Shown: piece by piece, positions 9,250-17,498 of the stretch
How positions within the stretch are numbered: position 1 is the first letter of the stretch
Layout of the letters: the number at the start of each line of letters is the position of its first letter
Assembly: GCF_900103135.1 (NCBI RefSeq)
Contig: NZ_FNGO01000003.1
Location: forward strand, 62,001-126,000
DNA: 64,000 nt
Source of the DNA: Halarsenatibacter silvermanii
GTDB taxonomy: Bacteria; Bacillota; Halanaerobiia; Halanaerobiales; Halarsenatibacteraceae
Direction: 5' to 3'
Made by a program: the position numbers and the translations under genes
Notes under the pieces: model-generated
The model's database searches: none
What the model was told of the DNA's origin: nothing
The model's input: only the letters and a program-made list of their open reading frames with translations

Positions 9250-9945
9250 CTACTCTTCTAAAGTTTCCGTATCCAGGCCGGCTTTTTCCAGAGCATTTTC
9301 TACAGACTCTCTCCACATCTGAGAGCTGCTGGTTGCCTCTGTGAATGTGTCAACATCTGGACTGTCGGCCTCAACAAACCATTCCGGCATTTCCTCACGT
9401 GCTTCATGCCAGTGATCCCAGCCATAATCCTCATCCTTGAACTCATCGCCATCGGTAACCTCTTCCAGTCTCACATCGACAATGCTCTCCCCTTCTACTG
9501 TTACCCAGGCAACTCCCCAGCCGCCATTGTCTTCTGCGGAAGTGCCGAGATAAGTGCCGTCAAACTGCTCTACACCTTCAGCTTTCTGACGGGCCATCTC
9601 AACGGCCTCCATAGCCTTTTCGGAGGTACCGGTGGCTCCGGATACTATATCCACATCAGAGCTGTTGGCCTCCTCGAATCTCTCTGGTAAAATTTCCATC
9701 GCCTCATGCCAGTCATCCCAGGTATAATCTTCTCCTTTGGCTTCTTCTTTCTCGGTATATTCTGTGAGATTTACAGAGATTATGTCACCGTTTTCCAGAG
9801 TTACAGCTGCTTTTACGTAACCGTTTTCGTCAGCTTCGGAATAACCTACATACTCCCCATCTTCAAGATGTCCATCTGCTGCTGTCCCGGCCCCAAGACC
9901 GAATACTACAGCTGCAGCCAGCATAACTATCAAAAACTTCTTCAT
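9250..9945 (-). CDS. exported protein with two tandem FMN-binding domains
   Basis: A signal peptide (MKKFLIVMLAAAVVFGLGAG) is followed by two copies of an FMN_bind-type domain of about 100 residues each (residues 27-125 and 128-228). Both share the DGxYxGxS opening and a DYxWDxWHEA segment. The first copy carries SGATGTS, matching the S/T-G-A-T site where ApbE attaches FMN covalently to Thr. In the second copy this became TEATSSS, with Gly replaced by Glu, so it is probably not flavinylated. The ATG at 9945 has GGGGAG 7 nt upstream. The role is probably extracytoplasmic electron transfer; the partner is unknown. A related single-domain protein is encoded at 23143-23652. Confidence 0.8.
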   Translation of the reverse strand: MKKFLIVMLAAAVVFGLGAGTAADGHLEDGEYVGYSEADENGYVKAAVTLENGDIISVNLTEYTEKEEAKGEDYTWDDWHEAMEILPERFEEANSSDVDIVSGATGTSEKAMEAVEMARQKAEGVEQFDGTYLGTSAEDNGGWGVAWVTVEGESIVDVRLEEVTDGDEFKDEDYGWDHWHEAREEMPEWFVEADSPDVDTFTEATSSSQMWRESVENALEKAGLDTETLEE

Positions 9946-10001
9946 CAATATCTCCCCTTTTGGCAGATTTAATTATATGAGTCTTTAGTCAAGCTGATAT
10001 C

Positions 10002-10030
10002 ATTATAGAAAATCGTGACAAAAATATCAA
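10002..10030 (-). promoter_or_regulatory. predicted promoter of the FMN-binding protein gene
   Basis: On the minus strand TTGATA (10030-10025), a 17-bp spacer and TATAAT (10007-10002) lie about 55 bp upstream of the ATG at 9945. Confidence 0.6.
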
Positions 10031-10146
10031 GAAGAATTTCTGATTGGAATCTTAGTTGACTCAATAAATCATTTTTATTATAATTAAAGGAGAATATTTA
10101 ATTAAAGATTAATTATATTTACAATAATTTCTACTCAATAAAAGTT

Positions 10147-10283
10147 GGATCTTCTTGTTATCAGTTGATAGATATCGTATAAGATCGGGGAAAAATTTCA
10201 TCGTGAACGCAGCTTTATATCTTACAGTACAACTAAATGAGGTTTTTTACACACCTATTAAACAACTGAATACAAGAAGATTT
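10147..10283. mobile_element. MITE-like element, copy B (137 bp)
   Basis: Begins GGATCTTCTTGTTATCAGTTG and ends CAACTGAATACAAGAAGATT, imperfect inverted repeats of about 20 bp. The interior matches copy A at most positions and in the same orientation. The flanks TAAAAGTT (left) and AAAAAGTT (right) agree at 7 of 8 positions, which looks like an ageing 8-bp target duplication. The element sits in the roughly 370-bp gap between the FMN-binding gene and the CblS-like gene. It creates a false N-terminal extension of the latter. Confidence 0.82.
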
Positions 10284-10319
10284 AAAAAGTTAAGATTATC
10301 AAATCCTGCAGGTGATAAA

Positions 10320-11111
10320 ATGAATTTAATAGAAAAATTTCATATTAACCGGGTGAAAAACGAGAATCTTATCTCACAGGAGAGAGATCTCACCAGAGTA
10401 AACATAGATGAGAAAACAAGTCTACTGCTGGCTGTCGACTCCGATGGTGGAATAGGAAATAAAAAAGGAGATGCTGTTCAGGTACCTCCTGAAACGCTGG
10501 GACGTTTTGCCGTCCGGGTTCCTCTAATGGAGATAATTGCGGCCAGCAGTCAGCCTTTGATGATAATCGATGCTCTGACGGTGGAGATGGAAGATACCGG
10601 CAAAAGAATAATTGCCGGTATCAGGGATATGTGCAGAAAAGCCGATGTTAACAGCCTGCCTATCACAGGCAGCACCGAGGAGAACATCCCCACCCAGGAG
10701 ACGGGGATTGGGATAATGGTGCTGGGAACGATGGTAAGAGAAGACTGGACGATAGGCTCTTCGCAGAAAGGAGATGTAATAGCGGCGGCCGGAATTCCCA
10801 AAAGCGCCCCTGAATTTGAGGTCAGGCTGGACGATGAAGAAATAATCTCTTTTGAAGAGCTGCAGATTTTAAGACAGCAGGATGGCATCAGGGATATTCT
10901 GCCGGTAGGTTCAAGGGGAATAAGATACGAGATGAGCGAACTGGCTCATACAGCCGGATGCAACTTTATAGAAACGGGCAAAAATATTGATCTCGAGCGC
11001 TCCGGGGGACCGGCCACCAGTGTCATTTTTTCTGCTGCTGATAAAAAAGTTCTGGCCGAAGTCCGGGGCAAAATAAACGCGCCGATAAACGAAATAGGAG
11101 AGACAAAATAA
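10320..11111 (+). CDS. AIR-synthase-related protein, alpha-ribazole kinase (CblS)-like
   Basis: A PurM/ThiL/SelD-fold protein of 263 residues. Typical segments are LLLAVDSDGGIGNKKGDAVQV, VGRF-like GRFAVRVPLMEIIAASSQP and the loop PITGSTEENIPTQETGIG. These resemble CblS, which phosphorylates alpha-ribazole in a salvage route to the lower ligand of cobalamin. I assign this family from memory of its motifs and cannot exclude another AIR-synthase-related kinase. The ATG at 10320 is preceded by AGGTG at 5 nt. The frame stays open upstream into the MITE (to 10155), but that extension is repeat sequence, not protein homology. A B12-related gene (35694-36371) and an ECF-type S component (28909-29439) occur elsewhere in the window. 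Confidence 0.6.
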   Translation: MNLIEKFHINRVKNENLISQERDLTRVNIDEKTSLLLAVDSDGGIGNKKGDAVQVPPETLGRFAVRVPLMEIIAASSQPLMIIDALTVEMEDTGKRIIAGIRDMCRKADVNSLPITGSTEENIPTQETGIGIMVLGTMVREDWTIGSSQKGDVIAAAGIPKSAPEFEVRLDDEEIISFEELQILRQQDGIRDILPVGSRGIRYEMSELAHTAGCNFIETGKNIDLERSGGPATSVIFSAADKKVLAEVRGKINAPINEIGETK

Positions 11112-11115
11112 AAAC

Positions 11116-11161
11116 AGATCTTCTTGTTATCAGTTGATAGATATCGAAGACTAGAAGATCC
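11116..11161. mobile_element. MITE-like element, copy C (short, 46 bp)
   Basis: AGATCTTCTTGTTATCAGTTGATAGATATC is followed almost at once by GAAGACTAGAAGATCC. Both ends of the family are therefore present but the interior is deleted. The first 30 bp are nearly identical to copy B. The flanks ATAAAAAC and TTAATAAC agree at 6 of 8 positions. Confidence 0.7.
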
Positions 11162-11215
11162 TTAATAACAGATGTATGATCTCTTTTTGATAATCTGAAT
11201 CAGGGAGGAAAAGAC

Positions 11216-11575
11216 ATGGAGCTACTTTTGCTGGCTTTAATTCTGGGGTTTTCTGGTTATGTCCTGATAAAATTCATAGCTCACAAGTTTGATCCAGGTC
11301 TGTCGGGCAGCGCTCAAAGACTGGAAGGAGATAGCAGTGATAAACCTGTGAAAGCTGATGGTGGTAGCGAAGGGTATGGTGATCAGGAAAATCATCCGGA
11401 GCAAAAAGTCCAGAAGTCTTCCGGTTTAAAAAAAATATTGAAGGTCATAGGCTATATTTTAGGAGGAGCTGCAATTGTTGTAGCAGGAATCATAGTATTT
11501 TCCATTGCAATTCCAATTATAGCTCTGGTAGCTTTTCTCTCTTCTTTTTCTTTTATAATATTTTTCCGAATTTGA
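11216..11575 (+). CDS. small membrane protein of unknown function
   Basis: I do not recognise this family. The 119-residue protein has an N-terminal hydrophobic helix (residues 2-22), a charged, Gly/Ser/Asp-rich middle (30-75) and a hydrophobic C-terminal third (76-118) that can form one long or two short membrane segments. AGGGAGG lies 8 nt before the ATG, which supports translation. It stands alone between the short repeat copy C and a terminator region. Confidence 0.6.
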   Translation: MELLLLALILGFSGYVLIKFIAHKFDPGLSGSAQRLEGDSSDKPVKADGGSEGYGDQENHPEQKVQKSSGLKKILKVIGYILGGAAIVVAGIIVFSIAIPIIALVAFLSSFSFIIFFRI

Positions 11576-11625
11576 GCCCGTTCAAAAAGTCCGCAGCTTT
11601 GAAATTAACCATAATAAAATAATTA

Positions 11626-11655
11626 TTCTTCTTGTGTTCAGTTAAGAAGAAGAAC
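11626..11655. repeat. possible very short remnant of the GATCTTCTTG repeat family
   Basis: TTCTTCTTGTGTTCAGTT followed directly by AAGAAGAAGAA resembles the two ends of the MITE family joined with no interior. The GG/CC termini are lost, so this could also be a chance inverted repeat. Confidence 0.3.
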
Positions 11656-11673
11656 CTGAATTATCGGTAAAAT

Positions 11674-11711
11674 GGGCAGTGCCGCAAGATCGAAAATGAG
11701 CAGCACTGCCC
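11674..11711 (-). terminator. terminator hairpin of the 5'-nucleotidase gene
   Basis: GGGCAGTG (11674-11681) pairs with CACTGCCC (11704-11711). On the minus strand the hairpin lies directly after the nucleotidase stop codon and is followed by ATTTTACC. On the plus strand it is followed by TGTTTTATG, so it may act in both directions. Confidence 0.65.
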
Positions 11712-11720
11712 TGTTTTATG

Positions 11721-13670
11721 CTAAATGCGGGCTATATCGATCTCGTAAACACCCATTCCTTCTTCATCTGTCTCCACAAATTCCACTTTGCCTTCCAGCT
11801 GAGGAACGGTGACTTCCATAGCTTCTGGATGAGAGCGAAAATGCACGGTGCCGGCAACTTCTACGGGTTTTATTCTCCAGTTATCAGTGGGTTCAGGGGC
11901 GATGGGAGCGTGTTCTTCTATATAATCTATTATAATTTCCCGATTTACAAGTCCGGAGGGAGCGTAGATGGGATCATGTCTTTCCGTCGGCGGGAATCCG
12001 CCACCTCCGCCGGCTCGATAATCATTGGTAATCACCAGAAATTCCTGGTCGGCGCTCAGCAGTTCACCCTCGTAAGCTGCGTTGACTATACGCTCTCCCT
12101 CTGGCTGAGTAACATCTATTTCATATTCGATTCCATCTATAACGTCGTAATTATAGGCCGAGAAAGTGCCGTCGATAAGGTCCTGGGTGCCTTCATAATC
12201 AGGATCTATCCGATTGAAGTTTTCAGCACTGCGCTCAAGCCACTCAATGATCTCTTCTCCATTAACTTTCATGACCCTGAGCTCATTATCATAGATATAT
12301 ATGTCGGCTACATCACCTATCGTCACATCACCTGCCCTGACATCGGTGAAGTATTCGGGATCCTCTCTGCCGGCCTGAAAAGGAGCGGAAGCGGAAAGTA
12401 TTGGCAGGTCAGCAAACTCACCTTCTGTGAGCTCGGCTGAATTGTGAGCCCACCAGAGCTGAGCATCATTTACTATCTGGGTCACGGGATTGTCGGCAAC
12501 CCGGGCAAAAAATGAAGTAATAGCCAAATCGGTGCTGCCGATAGGAGTACGCACATATTCCAGAGTGGCTTCATGCACATCTTCCGCCATCTCCTCTACC
12601 CGCGGATGTGATTCTATATTTTCATCGGTCTTACGCAGCTTGACGCCTGCCTCACCTATACGCCACTGTCCATTTTGCTTCATGAGTTCCAGATCAATTA
12701 CGCCGAGTGAATCACCCCAGGAACCGGCCATGACCACCGGCAGGCCGTCGATAAGACCAAGATTGTTGTTCACAACTTCCATCTCCATCCAGTCATAATC
12801 GCCGGGAAAGAAATTATGATCATGACCGCAGATTATAGCGTCAAAACCATTCAACTGAGCCAGATGAGCAGCCGCATCTTCCCGGGCAGCATCCGAATCG
12901 ACCGGCGAATCGTCCAGACCGGTATGAGCCAGAGCGATAACTATATCGGCCTTCTCTCTCACTTCTGGCAGCACTTTTTCGGCCGAGGGCACTATATCAT
13001 CAAATTCCAGCTCGCCTTCCACCCAGTCCCGGCCCCATTTTTCAGTCTGAGGAGGAACAAAACCTATCAGACCAAATTTCACGGTTTCACCATCGAACTC
13101 ACGCTCAATAATTGTATAGGGATCAACATAATATTCATCGGTTCCGGCCAGACGGATATTGGCCGCCAACCAGGGAAACTCAGCTCCCTCAACCGCATGT
13201 TCAAAAAAATTCATGCCAAAATCCTGCAGTTCATGATTTCCTACTGCGGCAGCTTCGTAACCCATCTCGTTGAAGATCTCCACTATTCTCTGAGTTTCTC
13301 CTTCTTCCAGCGGATCTACATCGAATTCCAGATTGCCTATCATACTGCCCTGGATTGTGTCACCGGCTGAAAGCAGCATATAATTATCTCTGGCTGCTGC
13401 TTCTTCTTCAAAGAGCGTCATAGCTTTGGAAAGACCTATATTTTCTGCTGTCTCATCCTCCATGTAATTATAGGGCAGAATGTACTGATGTTCGTCAGTT
13501 GTGGCAAAAATGGTGAAACTATCAGTACCATCTGCCTGCACCTCTCCACTGAGATGTTGAAGGCCGGTGCTGGCCAGAAGTGCTCCTGCCACTACTTTCC
13601 CGGAAGTAGCGATAAAATCACGGCGGGAAATATCTTTCTCAAAAATGTCGACATTTTCGGAATTTGACAT
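11721..13670 (-). CDS. Tat-exported 5'-nucleotidase / 2',3'-cyclic phosphodiesterase (UshA/CpdB-like)
   Basis: Extracytoplasmic nucleotide hydrolase of 649 residues. The N-terminus carries a twin-arginine motif (ISRRDFIATSGKVVAGALL), which fits export of a metal-loaded enzyme. Residues of about 50-330 are a calcineurin-type phosphoesterase with TTDEHQY, GDTIQG, GNHELQDFG, ALAHTG and GHDHNFFPG metal-site motifs. Residues of about 370-600 are the 5'-nucleotidase C-terminal substrate domain (VADNPVTQIVNDA, SASAPFQAGR, NDYRAGGGGGFP). It is monocistronic, probably for phosphate or nucleoside scavenging; the exact specificity cannot be read from the sequence. Confidence 0.92.
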   Translation of the reverse strand: MSNSENVDIFEKDISRRDFIATSGKVVAGALLASTGLQHLSGEVQADGTDSFTIFATTDEHQYILPYNYMEDETAENIGLSKAMTLFEEEAAARDNYMLLSAGDTIQGSMIGNLEFDVDPLEEGETQRIVEIFNEMGYEAAAVGNHELQDFGMNFFEHAVEGAEFPWLAANIRLAGTDEYYVDPYTIIEREFDGETVKFGLIGFVPPQTEKWGRDWVEGELEFDDIVPSAEKVLPEVREKADIVIALAHTGLDDSPVDSDAAREDAAAHLAQLNGFDAIICGHDHNFFPGDYDWMEMEVVNNNLGLIDGLPVVMAGSWGDSLGVIDLELMKQNGQWRIGEAGVKLRKTDENIESHPRVEEMAEDVHEATLEYVRTPIGSTDLAITSFFARVADNPVTQIVNDAQLWWAHNSAELTEGEFADLPILSASAPFQAGREDPEYFTDVRAGDVTIGDVADIYIYDNELRVMKVNGEEIIEWLERSAENFNRIDPDYEGTQDLIDGTFSAYNYDVIDGIEYEIDVTQPEGERIVNAAYEGELLSADQEFLVITNDYRAGGGGGFPPTERHDPIYAPSGLVNREIIIDYIEEHAPIAPEPTDNWRIKPVEVAGTVHFRSHPEAMEVTVPQLEGKVEFVETDEEGMGVYEIDIARI

Positions 13671-13730
13671 CTTTTAATTTTACCCCCTGATAAAAATTTT
13701 AAGCTGCCATTATTCGCACCTATTATTTAT

Positions 13731-13758
13731 TTTATAACCTGCAGTAAAGAATTGTCAA
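13731..13758 (-). promoter_or_regulatory. predicted promoter of the 5'-nucleotidase gene
   Basis: Minus-strand TTGACA (13758-13753), 16-bp spacer, TATAAA (13736-13731), about 60 bp upstream of the start. The remaining gap up to 13935 holds nothing else that I can identify. Confidence 0.6.
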
Positions 13759-13935
13759 ATTTTCTTCTGTTCGGACGATGTCAAATATTTTTAGGGCGAG
13801 GTCAGAATGAGGACTCCCTCCTTTAACTGGAAAATCCAATTTTACTCTATGATTATTTCTGATAGAAAAATTTGATGATTTTCAGAGAAGATAAATCCAT
13901 TCAACAACTTAAAAACTAAAAAAACAGAAAAGAAG

Positions 13936-15048
13936 TTAATCCCCCTTCATAAGTATTGCAGCTGCCAGCGCAGTCGCCGGAATGGCCAGAACCAGCCCTA
14001 AAGAGCCTGCCAGTCCGCTCAATATTTCCGTGGCTATATAATCGAGATTGACTATTCTGAGCCAATCAAGCTGCTGGGCCATGATTAATAACAAAAATGG
14101 CACCGACCCCCCCACGTAGGCCAGAATGAGAGTATTTGCCATGGTAGCCATGATATCCCGCCCCACCTCCAGGGCATGATAAAATAATTTATCCGGTGCT
14201 ATTTCGGGATTGGCCTCCTTCAACTGAGAAGCGCTGGCAGCTACCGACATACCCACATCGGTTATAGCCCCCAGAGAGCCAACAATGATACCGCCATAAA
14301 GCAATCCTCTGACATTAATCTCCAGATCGCTGGCTCCCAGCATCTGCGCCTCTTCTGTACCCAGGCCGGTTAAATGAGCCATCTCCCCGATAATGTAAGC
14401 CATTACTCCAGCGGCTATGACTCCTGTCGAGATGCCAATAAAGGCAGCAAGAGACTTCGAGGATAAACCTCCGATGACGATAAGAATCACAGCTATGATA
14501 AGCAGAGCGCTGGCCGTTGCCACCGGCACCGGAGCCCAGCCCTGCAGCATCAGGGGCAGCATGATTCTAAAGATAATATATCCTGTCAGCAGCAGAGAAA
14601 TTAAAGTTTTTATCCCCTTCATTTTGCCCACGATGATAAGAGCCAGAGCCAAAACAGCCCCGGCCAGATAAAGTCCGCGGTCGCGGGCTACGTCCTCCAG
14701 ATAGATCTCAGGACTGCCATTTTCGTGAAAAGATATAAGAATCACCTCCAGTCCTGACTCAAGCCTGATATCCAGATAAATATTTTCTTCCCCGTAAACA
14801 TTATCGATCTCCACTATTTCTCCGGCCTTAGGACCTTCATTTATCAAAACCTCTGCCTGCTGCTCAAGACCGAACTCGGTTCTCTCTTCTTCCAGCACCT
14901 CTTGTACGGTGCCTCGAAAATATTCAGCATCTTCTCGTGCCATATAACTGGAATCCGGCATCAATCTCTCGGTATAGCTATGTACTGCGGCCAGAATAAC
15001 CAGCCCCAGAAAAATAGCGAGGATGCTTAAGAGCAATCTTTTTGGCAA
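13936..15048 (-). CDS. YibE/F family membrane protein
   Basis: A polytopic membrane protein of about 370 residues. It has an N-terminal helix, an extracytoplasmic domain (residues of about 30-120, rich in Glu) and seven or so further helices (GLYLAGAVLALALIIVG, TLISLLLTGYIIFRI, ALLIIAVILIVIGGL, FIGISTGVIAAGVMAYII). The family signature around LLYGGIIVGSLGAITDVGMSVAA is clear. YibE/F proteins are broadly distributed with no established function. Start choice: GGAGGTG lies 6 nt before the TTG at 15048, whereas an upstream in-frame TTG overlaps that site. It is followed by about 60 bp with no clear terminator. Confidence 0.85.
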   Translation of the reverse strand: MPKRLLLSILAIFLGLVILAAVHSYTERLMPDSSYMAREDAEYFRGTVQEVLEEERTEFGLEQQAEVLINEGPKAGEIVEIDNVYGEENIYLDIRLESGLEVILISFHENGSPEIYLEDVARDRGLYLAGAVLALALIIVGKMKGIKTLISLLLTGYIIFRIMLPLMLQGWAPVPVATASALLIIAVILIVIGGLSSKSLAAFIGISTGVIAAGVMAYIIGEMAHLTGLGTEEAQMLGASDLEINVRGLLYGGIIVGSLGAITDVGMSVAASASQLKEANPEIAPDKLFYHALEVGRDIMATMANTLILAYVGGSVPFLLLIMAQQLDWLRIVNLDYIATEILSGLAGSLGLVLAIPATALAAAILMKGD

Positions 15049-15230
15049 AAAGCACACCTCCAAATTTCGAATGTTAATTTTTATTCATCAAAAAGGAATG
15101 CTTTTATGCTGCGGAGCAGAAATTATACCAATAATAACTATATCACAGCTCAATTGGATCTTAAATTGCCTTTTCGGGAAAATTGTGACGCGAAAAAAGT
15201 AAAATCGCCGCCTGATATAAAATTCTTTAC

Positions 15231-15259
15231 TTCACAAAATTACTTCTAAACGTTATAAT
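15231..15259 (+). promoter_or_regulatory. predicted promoter of the sufCB operon
   Basis: TTCACA (15231-15236), a 17-bp spacer and a perfect TATAAT (15254-15259) lie about 65 bp upstream of the sufC start. Confidence 0.7.
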
Positions 15260-15322
15260 AACATTAATCAGTATTGAAGCAGGCTGAAAATCCTGAGTTT
15301 CAACAAATGAGGAGGAAGTAAA

Positions 15323-16078
15323 GTGGAGAGGGAAAAAATTTTAAAGGTGAAGGATTTGGAATTGGTTCTGGAAAAAACAGATATACTCAAGGGTCTTAAC
15401 TTTGAGCTTCAGGCTGGAGAGGTGCTGGGCATAATAGGACCCAACGGATGCGGCAAAAGCAGTCTGGCTTATACTTTGATGGGCCTCGACGGTTATAAAC
15501 CCGCCGGCGGCCGGGTGATATTTAAAGGCGTAGATATAACTGACCTGAAGCCCTATGAAAGAGCCTGGGAAGGTCTTACCCTGGCCTGGCAGGAGCCGGC
15601 CCGTTTTGAAGGCATAAGCGTGCGCGAATTTTTAGCCCTGGGCAGAAAACATCGCGAGAGCGAAGTCGGTTCCGGGGAGATCCGTCGGGCTCTGCAGGAC
15701 GTGGCAATAAATCCCGATCAATATCTTGACCGCAGCATCGATGAGACACTCAGCGGCGGGGAAAGGAAAAGAATAGAACTGGCATCCATATTGTTGATGA
15801 ATCCGGATGCGGTCATTCTTGATGAGCCCGATTCCGGCGTGGATGTGGTGGCCCTCAACAACATCGAAGAGGTTATTAACAATTTTCGCGAGAACAACAC
15901 TGGTGTTATCCTCATAACCCATTCTGAGGAGATGCTGGAGATGGCCGACAGGGCTGCTCTTATCTGTCAGGGGAAAATTTTTATGGAAAACAGTCCAGCC
16001 AAAATCAGCAGTTATTTTAAAGATGAATGTCTACCCTGTGAAGATCAGGATCCCGCCAAACACAAAGAGGTGAGTTAA
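15323..16078 (+). CDS. sufC: Fe-S cluster assembly ATPase SufC
   Basis: ABC-type ATPase that powers the SUF scaffold. Of 251 residues, the Walker A motif is GPNGCGKSS (near residue 38), Q-loop LAWQEPARFEG, signature LSGGERKR (near 145) and Walker B AVILDEPDSGVDV. The EPARFEG segment is typical of SufC and distinguishes it from transport ATPases. It starts at GTG with GGAGGAAGTAAA upstream, and is separated from the next gene by 1 bp. Only sufC and one sufB/D-type gene are present, so this is the minimal two-gene form of the system. Confidence 0.93.
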   Translation: MEREKILKVKDLELVLEKTDILKGLNFELQAGEVLGIIGPNGCGKSSLAYTLMGLDGYKPAGGRVIFKGVDITDLKPYERAWEGLTLAWQEPARFEGISVREFLALGRKHRESEVGSGEIRRALQDVAINPDQYLDRSIDETLSGGERKRIELASILLMNPDAVILDEPDSGVDVVALNNIEEVINNFRENNTGVILITHSEEMLEMADRAALICQGKIFMENSPAKISSYFKDECLPCEDQDPAKHKEVS

Positions 16079-16079
16079 A

Positions 16080-17018
16080 TTGAGTGATTACAAGAACATG
16101 GTCGACATCTACGATCAGGTCGGCGACGAAGAGGTTTTTTCCGACAGCGATGTAGCTCATGTGGTGCTGGAAAGAGATAAAGTCATGGGAACAAACACAG
16201 TAGATGGTCTGGAAGTCGATATCAAAAACCAGGAACCCGGTCTGGTGGCGATTAAAATGACGGTTTTAGCCGATTTCAATATCGATAAAACGGTACATCT
16301 CTGTTTTGGTGTGCTGCCTGAAGAAGGAAAACAATTTATTGATATGGACGTAGAAATAGAGGAAAACGCCGGAGTAGAGGTCAAAGCGGACTGCGTTTTC
16401 CCCAATGCCACCCGGGTTCAGCACAATATGGAAGCCGATATTCTCCTGCAGGAGGGAGCGACCTTTATCTACCGCGAAAGTCACTTTCACGGTGATGAGG
16501 GCGGGGTTGACGTGAAAGCCCGGGCTGAAATTGAAATGAAAAAAGGCAGTACCTACAAAACTTATTTTGACCTGCAGGAAGGTCGAGCCGGGAAAATTGA
16601 ATTCGATTACGAATCTGTGCTCAGAGAAAATGCCACCCTGGAGATGGTGGCCCGCATGCAGGGACAAAAAAGTGACAAATTGAACATCAGAGAAACCGCA
16701 GATTTGATTGGCAGTGGCGCCCGGGCTCTGCTGGAAAGCAAACTGGCTCTGCAGGATGAGGCTGCGGGCGAGGTGCTCAACGAGCTAACAGCTTCGGCAC
16801 CTGGTGCCAAAGGCCACGTCGAATGCACTGAGATCATAAAGGATGATGCCACCGCCCGGGCAGTTCCTGTGGTGGATGTGCAGCACCCAGAAGCAAAAGT
16901 CACTCATGAAGCTGCCATCGGCAGCGTGGACAGCAGTCAGCTGCAGACTCTGATGGCGCGCGGCCTCAACGAGGAAGAAGCTGCAGAAACTATCATTCAG
17001 GGTATGCTCAATGGATAA
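16080..17018 (+). CDS. sufB: short SufB/SufD-type scaffold protein
   Basis: A scaffold protein of 312 residues, shorter than the 420-480 residue SufB and SufD of classical operons. Its C-terminal half shows the beta-helix core and the diagnostic ending (SAPGAKGHVECTEIIKDDA, AEAKVTHEAAIGSVD-like, LMARGLNEEEAAETII). The N-terminal domain is reduced. It begins at a TTG with GAGGTGAG 5 nt upstream, inside the end of sufC, so the two are translationally linked. This size and two-gene layout match the minimal SUF/SMS systems of methanogens and some anaerobes, in which SufB-like dimers work with SufC alone. The sulfur donor may be the desulfurase at 18227-19390. Confidence 0.88.
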   Translation: MSDYKNMVDIYDQVGDEEVFSDSDVAHVVLERDKVMGTNTVDGLEVDIKNQEPGLVAIKMTVLADFNIDKTVHLCFGVLPEEGKQFIDMDVEIEENAGVEVKADCVFPNATRVQHNMEADILLQEGATFIYRESHFHGDEGGVDVKARAEIEMKKGSTYKTYFDLQEGRAGKIEFDYESVLRENATLEMVARMQGQKSDKLNIRETADLIGSGARALLESKLALQDEAAGEVLNELTASAPGAKGHVECTEIIKDDATARAVPVVDVQHPEAKVTHEAAIGSVDSSQLQTLMARGLNEEEAAETIIQGMLNG

Positions 17019-17081
17019 TCTGTCATCCTTTCTTTTTTCCATCCTTCTTTCAGAAACATATGAGCTTTGAACTTAAATAGG

Positions 17082-17108
17082 GCGCGATCCCAAAATTTGG
17101 GATCGCGC
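17082..17108. terminator. perfect palindrome downstream of sufB
   Basis: GCGCGATCCCAAA and TTTGGGATCGCGC form a 13-bp perfect inverted repeat around one base. It lies about 65 bp after the sufB stop and could terminate sufCB transcripts, although no strong T run follows. A protein-binding role is also possible. Confidence 0.5.
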
Positions 17109-17203
17109 TCATTGATGTGGATTGAGTTTTTTGAGTATGCAGGCTTTAAAATGATAGTGAATGTCGGTCCTGTATACTTCCTTTTTTTTGGTTTTGGGCT
17201 GCT

Positions 17204-17229
17204 AAAAAATTTGCCGGCTTTCAGCCGGC
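17204..17229 (-). terminator. terminator of the glutaredoxin-like gene
   Basis: Minus-strand GCCGGCTGAAAGCCGGC (6-bp stem, 5-nt loop) is followed by AAATTTTTTAG, 12 bp beyond the stop codon. Confidence 0.8.
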
Positions 17230-17241
17230 CTCTTATATTTT

Positions 17242-17457
17242 TCAACCTCCACCGCCAAAACCTATCTGTTCCAATTCACCTTCCCTTACAATTACCGGAA
17301 CTCTCTCAACGCCAAAGTTTTCCATGGCATATCTGCGGGCTTCTTTATCTTCTGAAGTATTGATCTCTTCAAATTCAACATTCTTCTCCCGGTAATGGTC
17401 TATAGCTTTCTGACAGAATGGACAGCCGTCTTTGGTGTAGATAGTTAGGTCGGGCAA
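17242..17457 (-). CDS. glutaredoxin-like small redox protein, CPFC motif
   Basis: A 71-residue thioredoxin-fold protein with the active site DGCPFCQKA near residue 12, cis-Pro segment ERVPVIV and an unusual Gly-rich tail QIGFGGGG. This layout resembles a small glutaredoxin-like family that includes selenocysteine-containing members in selenium-using anaerobes; here the active site is Cys-Cys, and I infer no Sec. The start is the TTG with AGGAGGG 6 nt upstream. It is the last gene of a minus-strand run with a 62-aa protein, an Fe-S protein and a class V desulfurase. That setting suggests a role in sulfur or selenium transfer rather than ribonucleotide reduction. Confidence 0.8.
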   Translation of the reverse strand: MPDLTIYTKDGCPFCQKAIDHYREKNVEFEEINTSEDKEARRYAMENFGVERVPVIVREGELEQIGFGGGG

Positions 17458-17498
17458 TTTAATCCCTCCTGGCAATTTATTAATTGGACCATTTACTC

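Noticed and set aside
17067-17363. Plus-strand frame of 98 codons between sufB and the glutaredoxin-like gene
   Set aside because: It runs through a perfect palindrome and a terminator and is antisense to the redox protein; no homology evident.
17242-17457. Selenocysteine in the glutaredoxin-like protein
   Set aside because: The active site codons encode Cys-Pro-Phe-Cys; no in-frame TGA is present.
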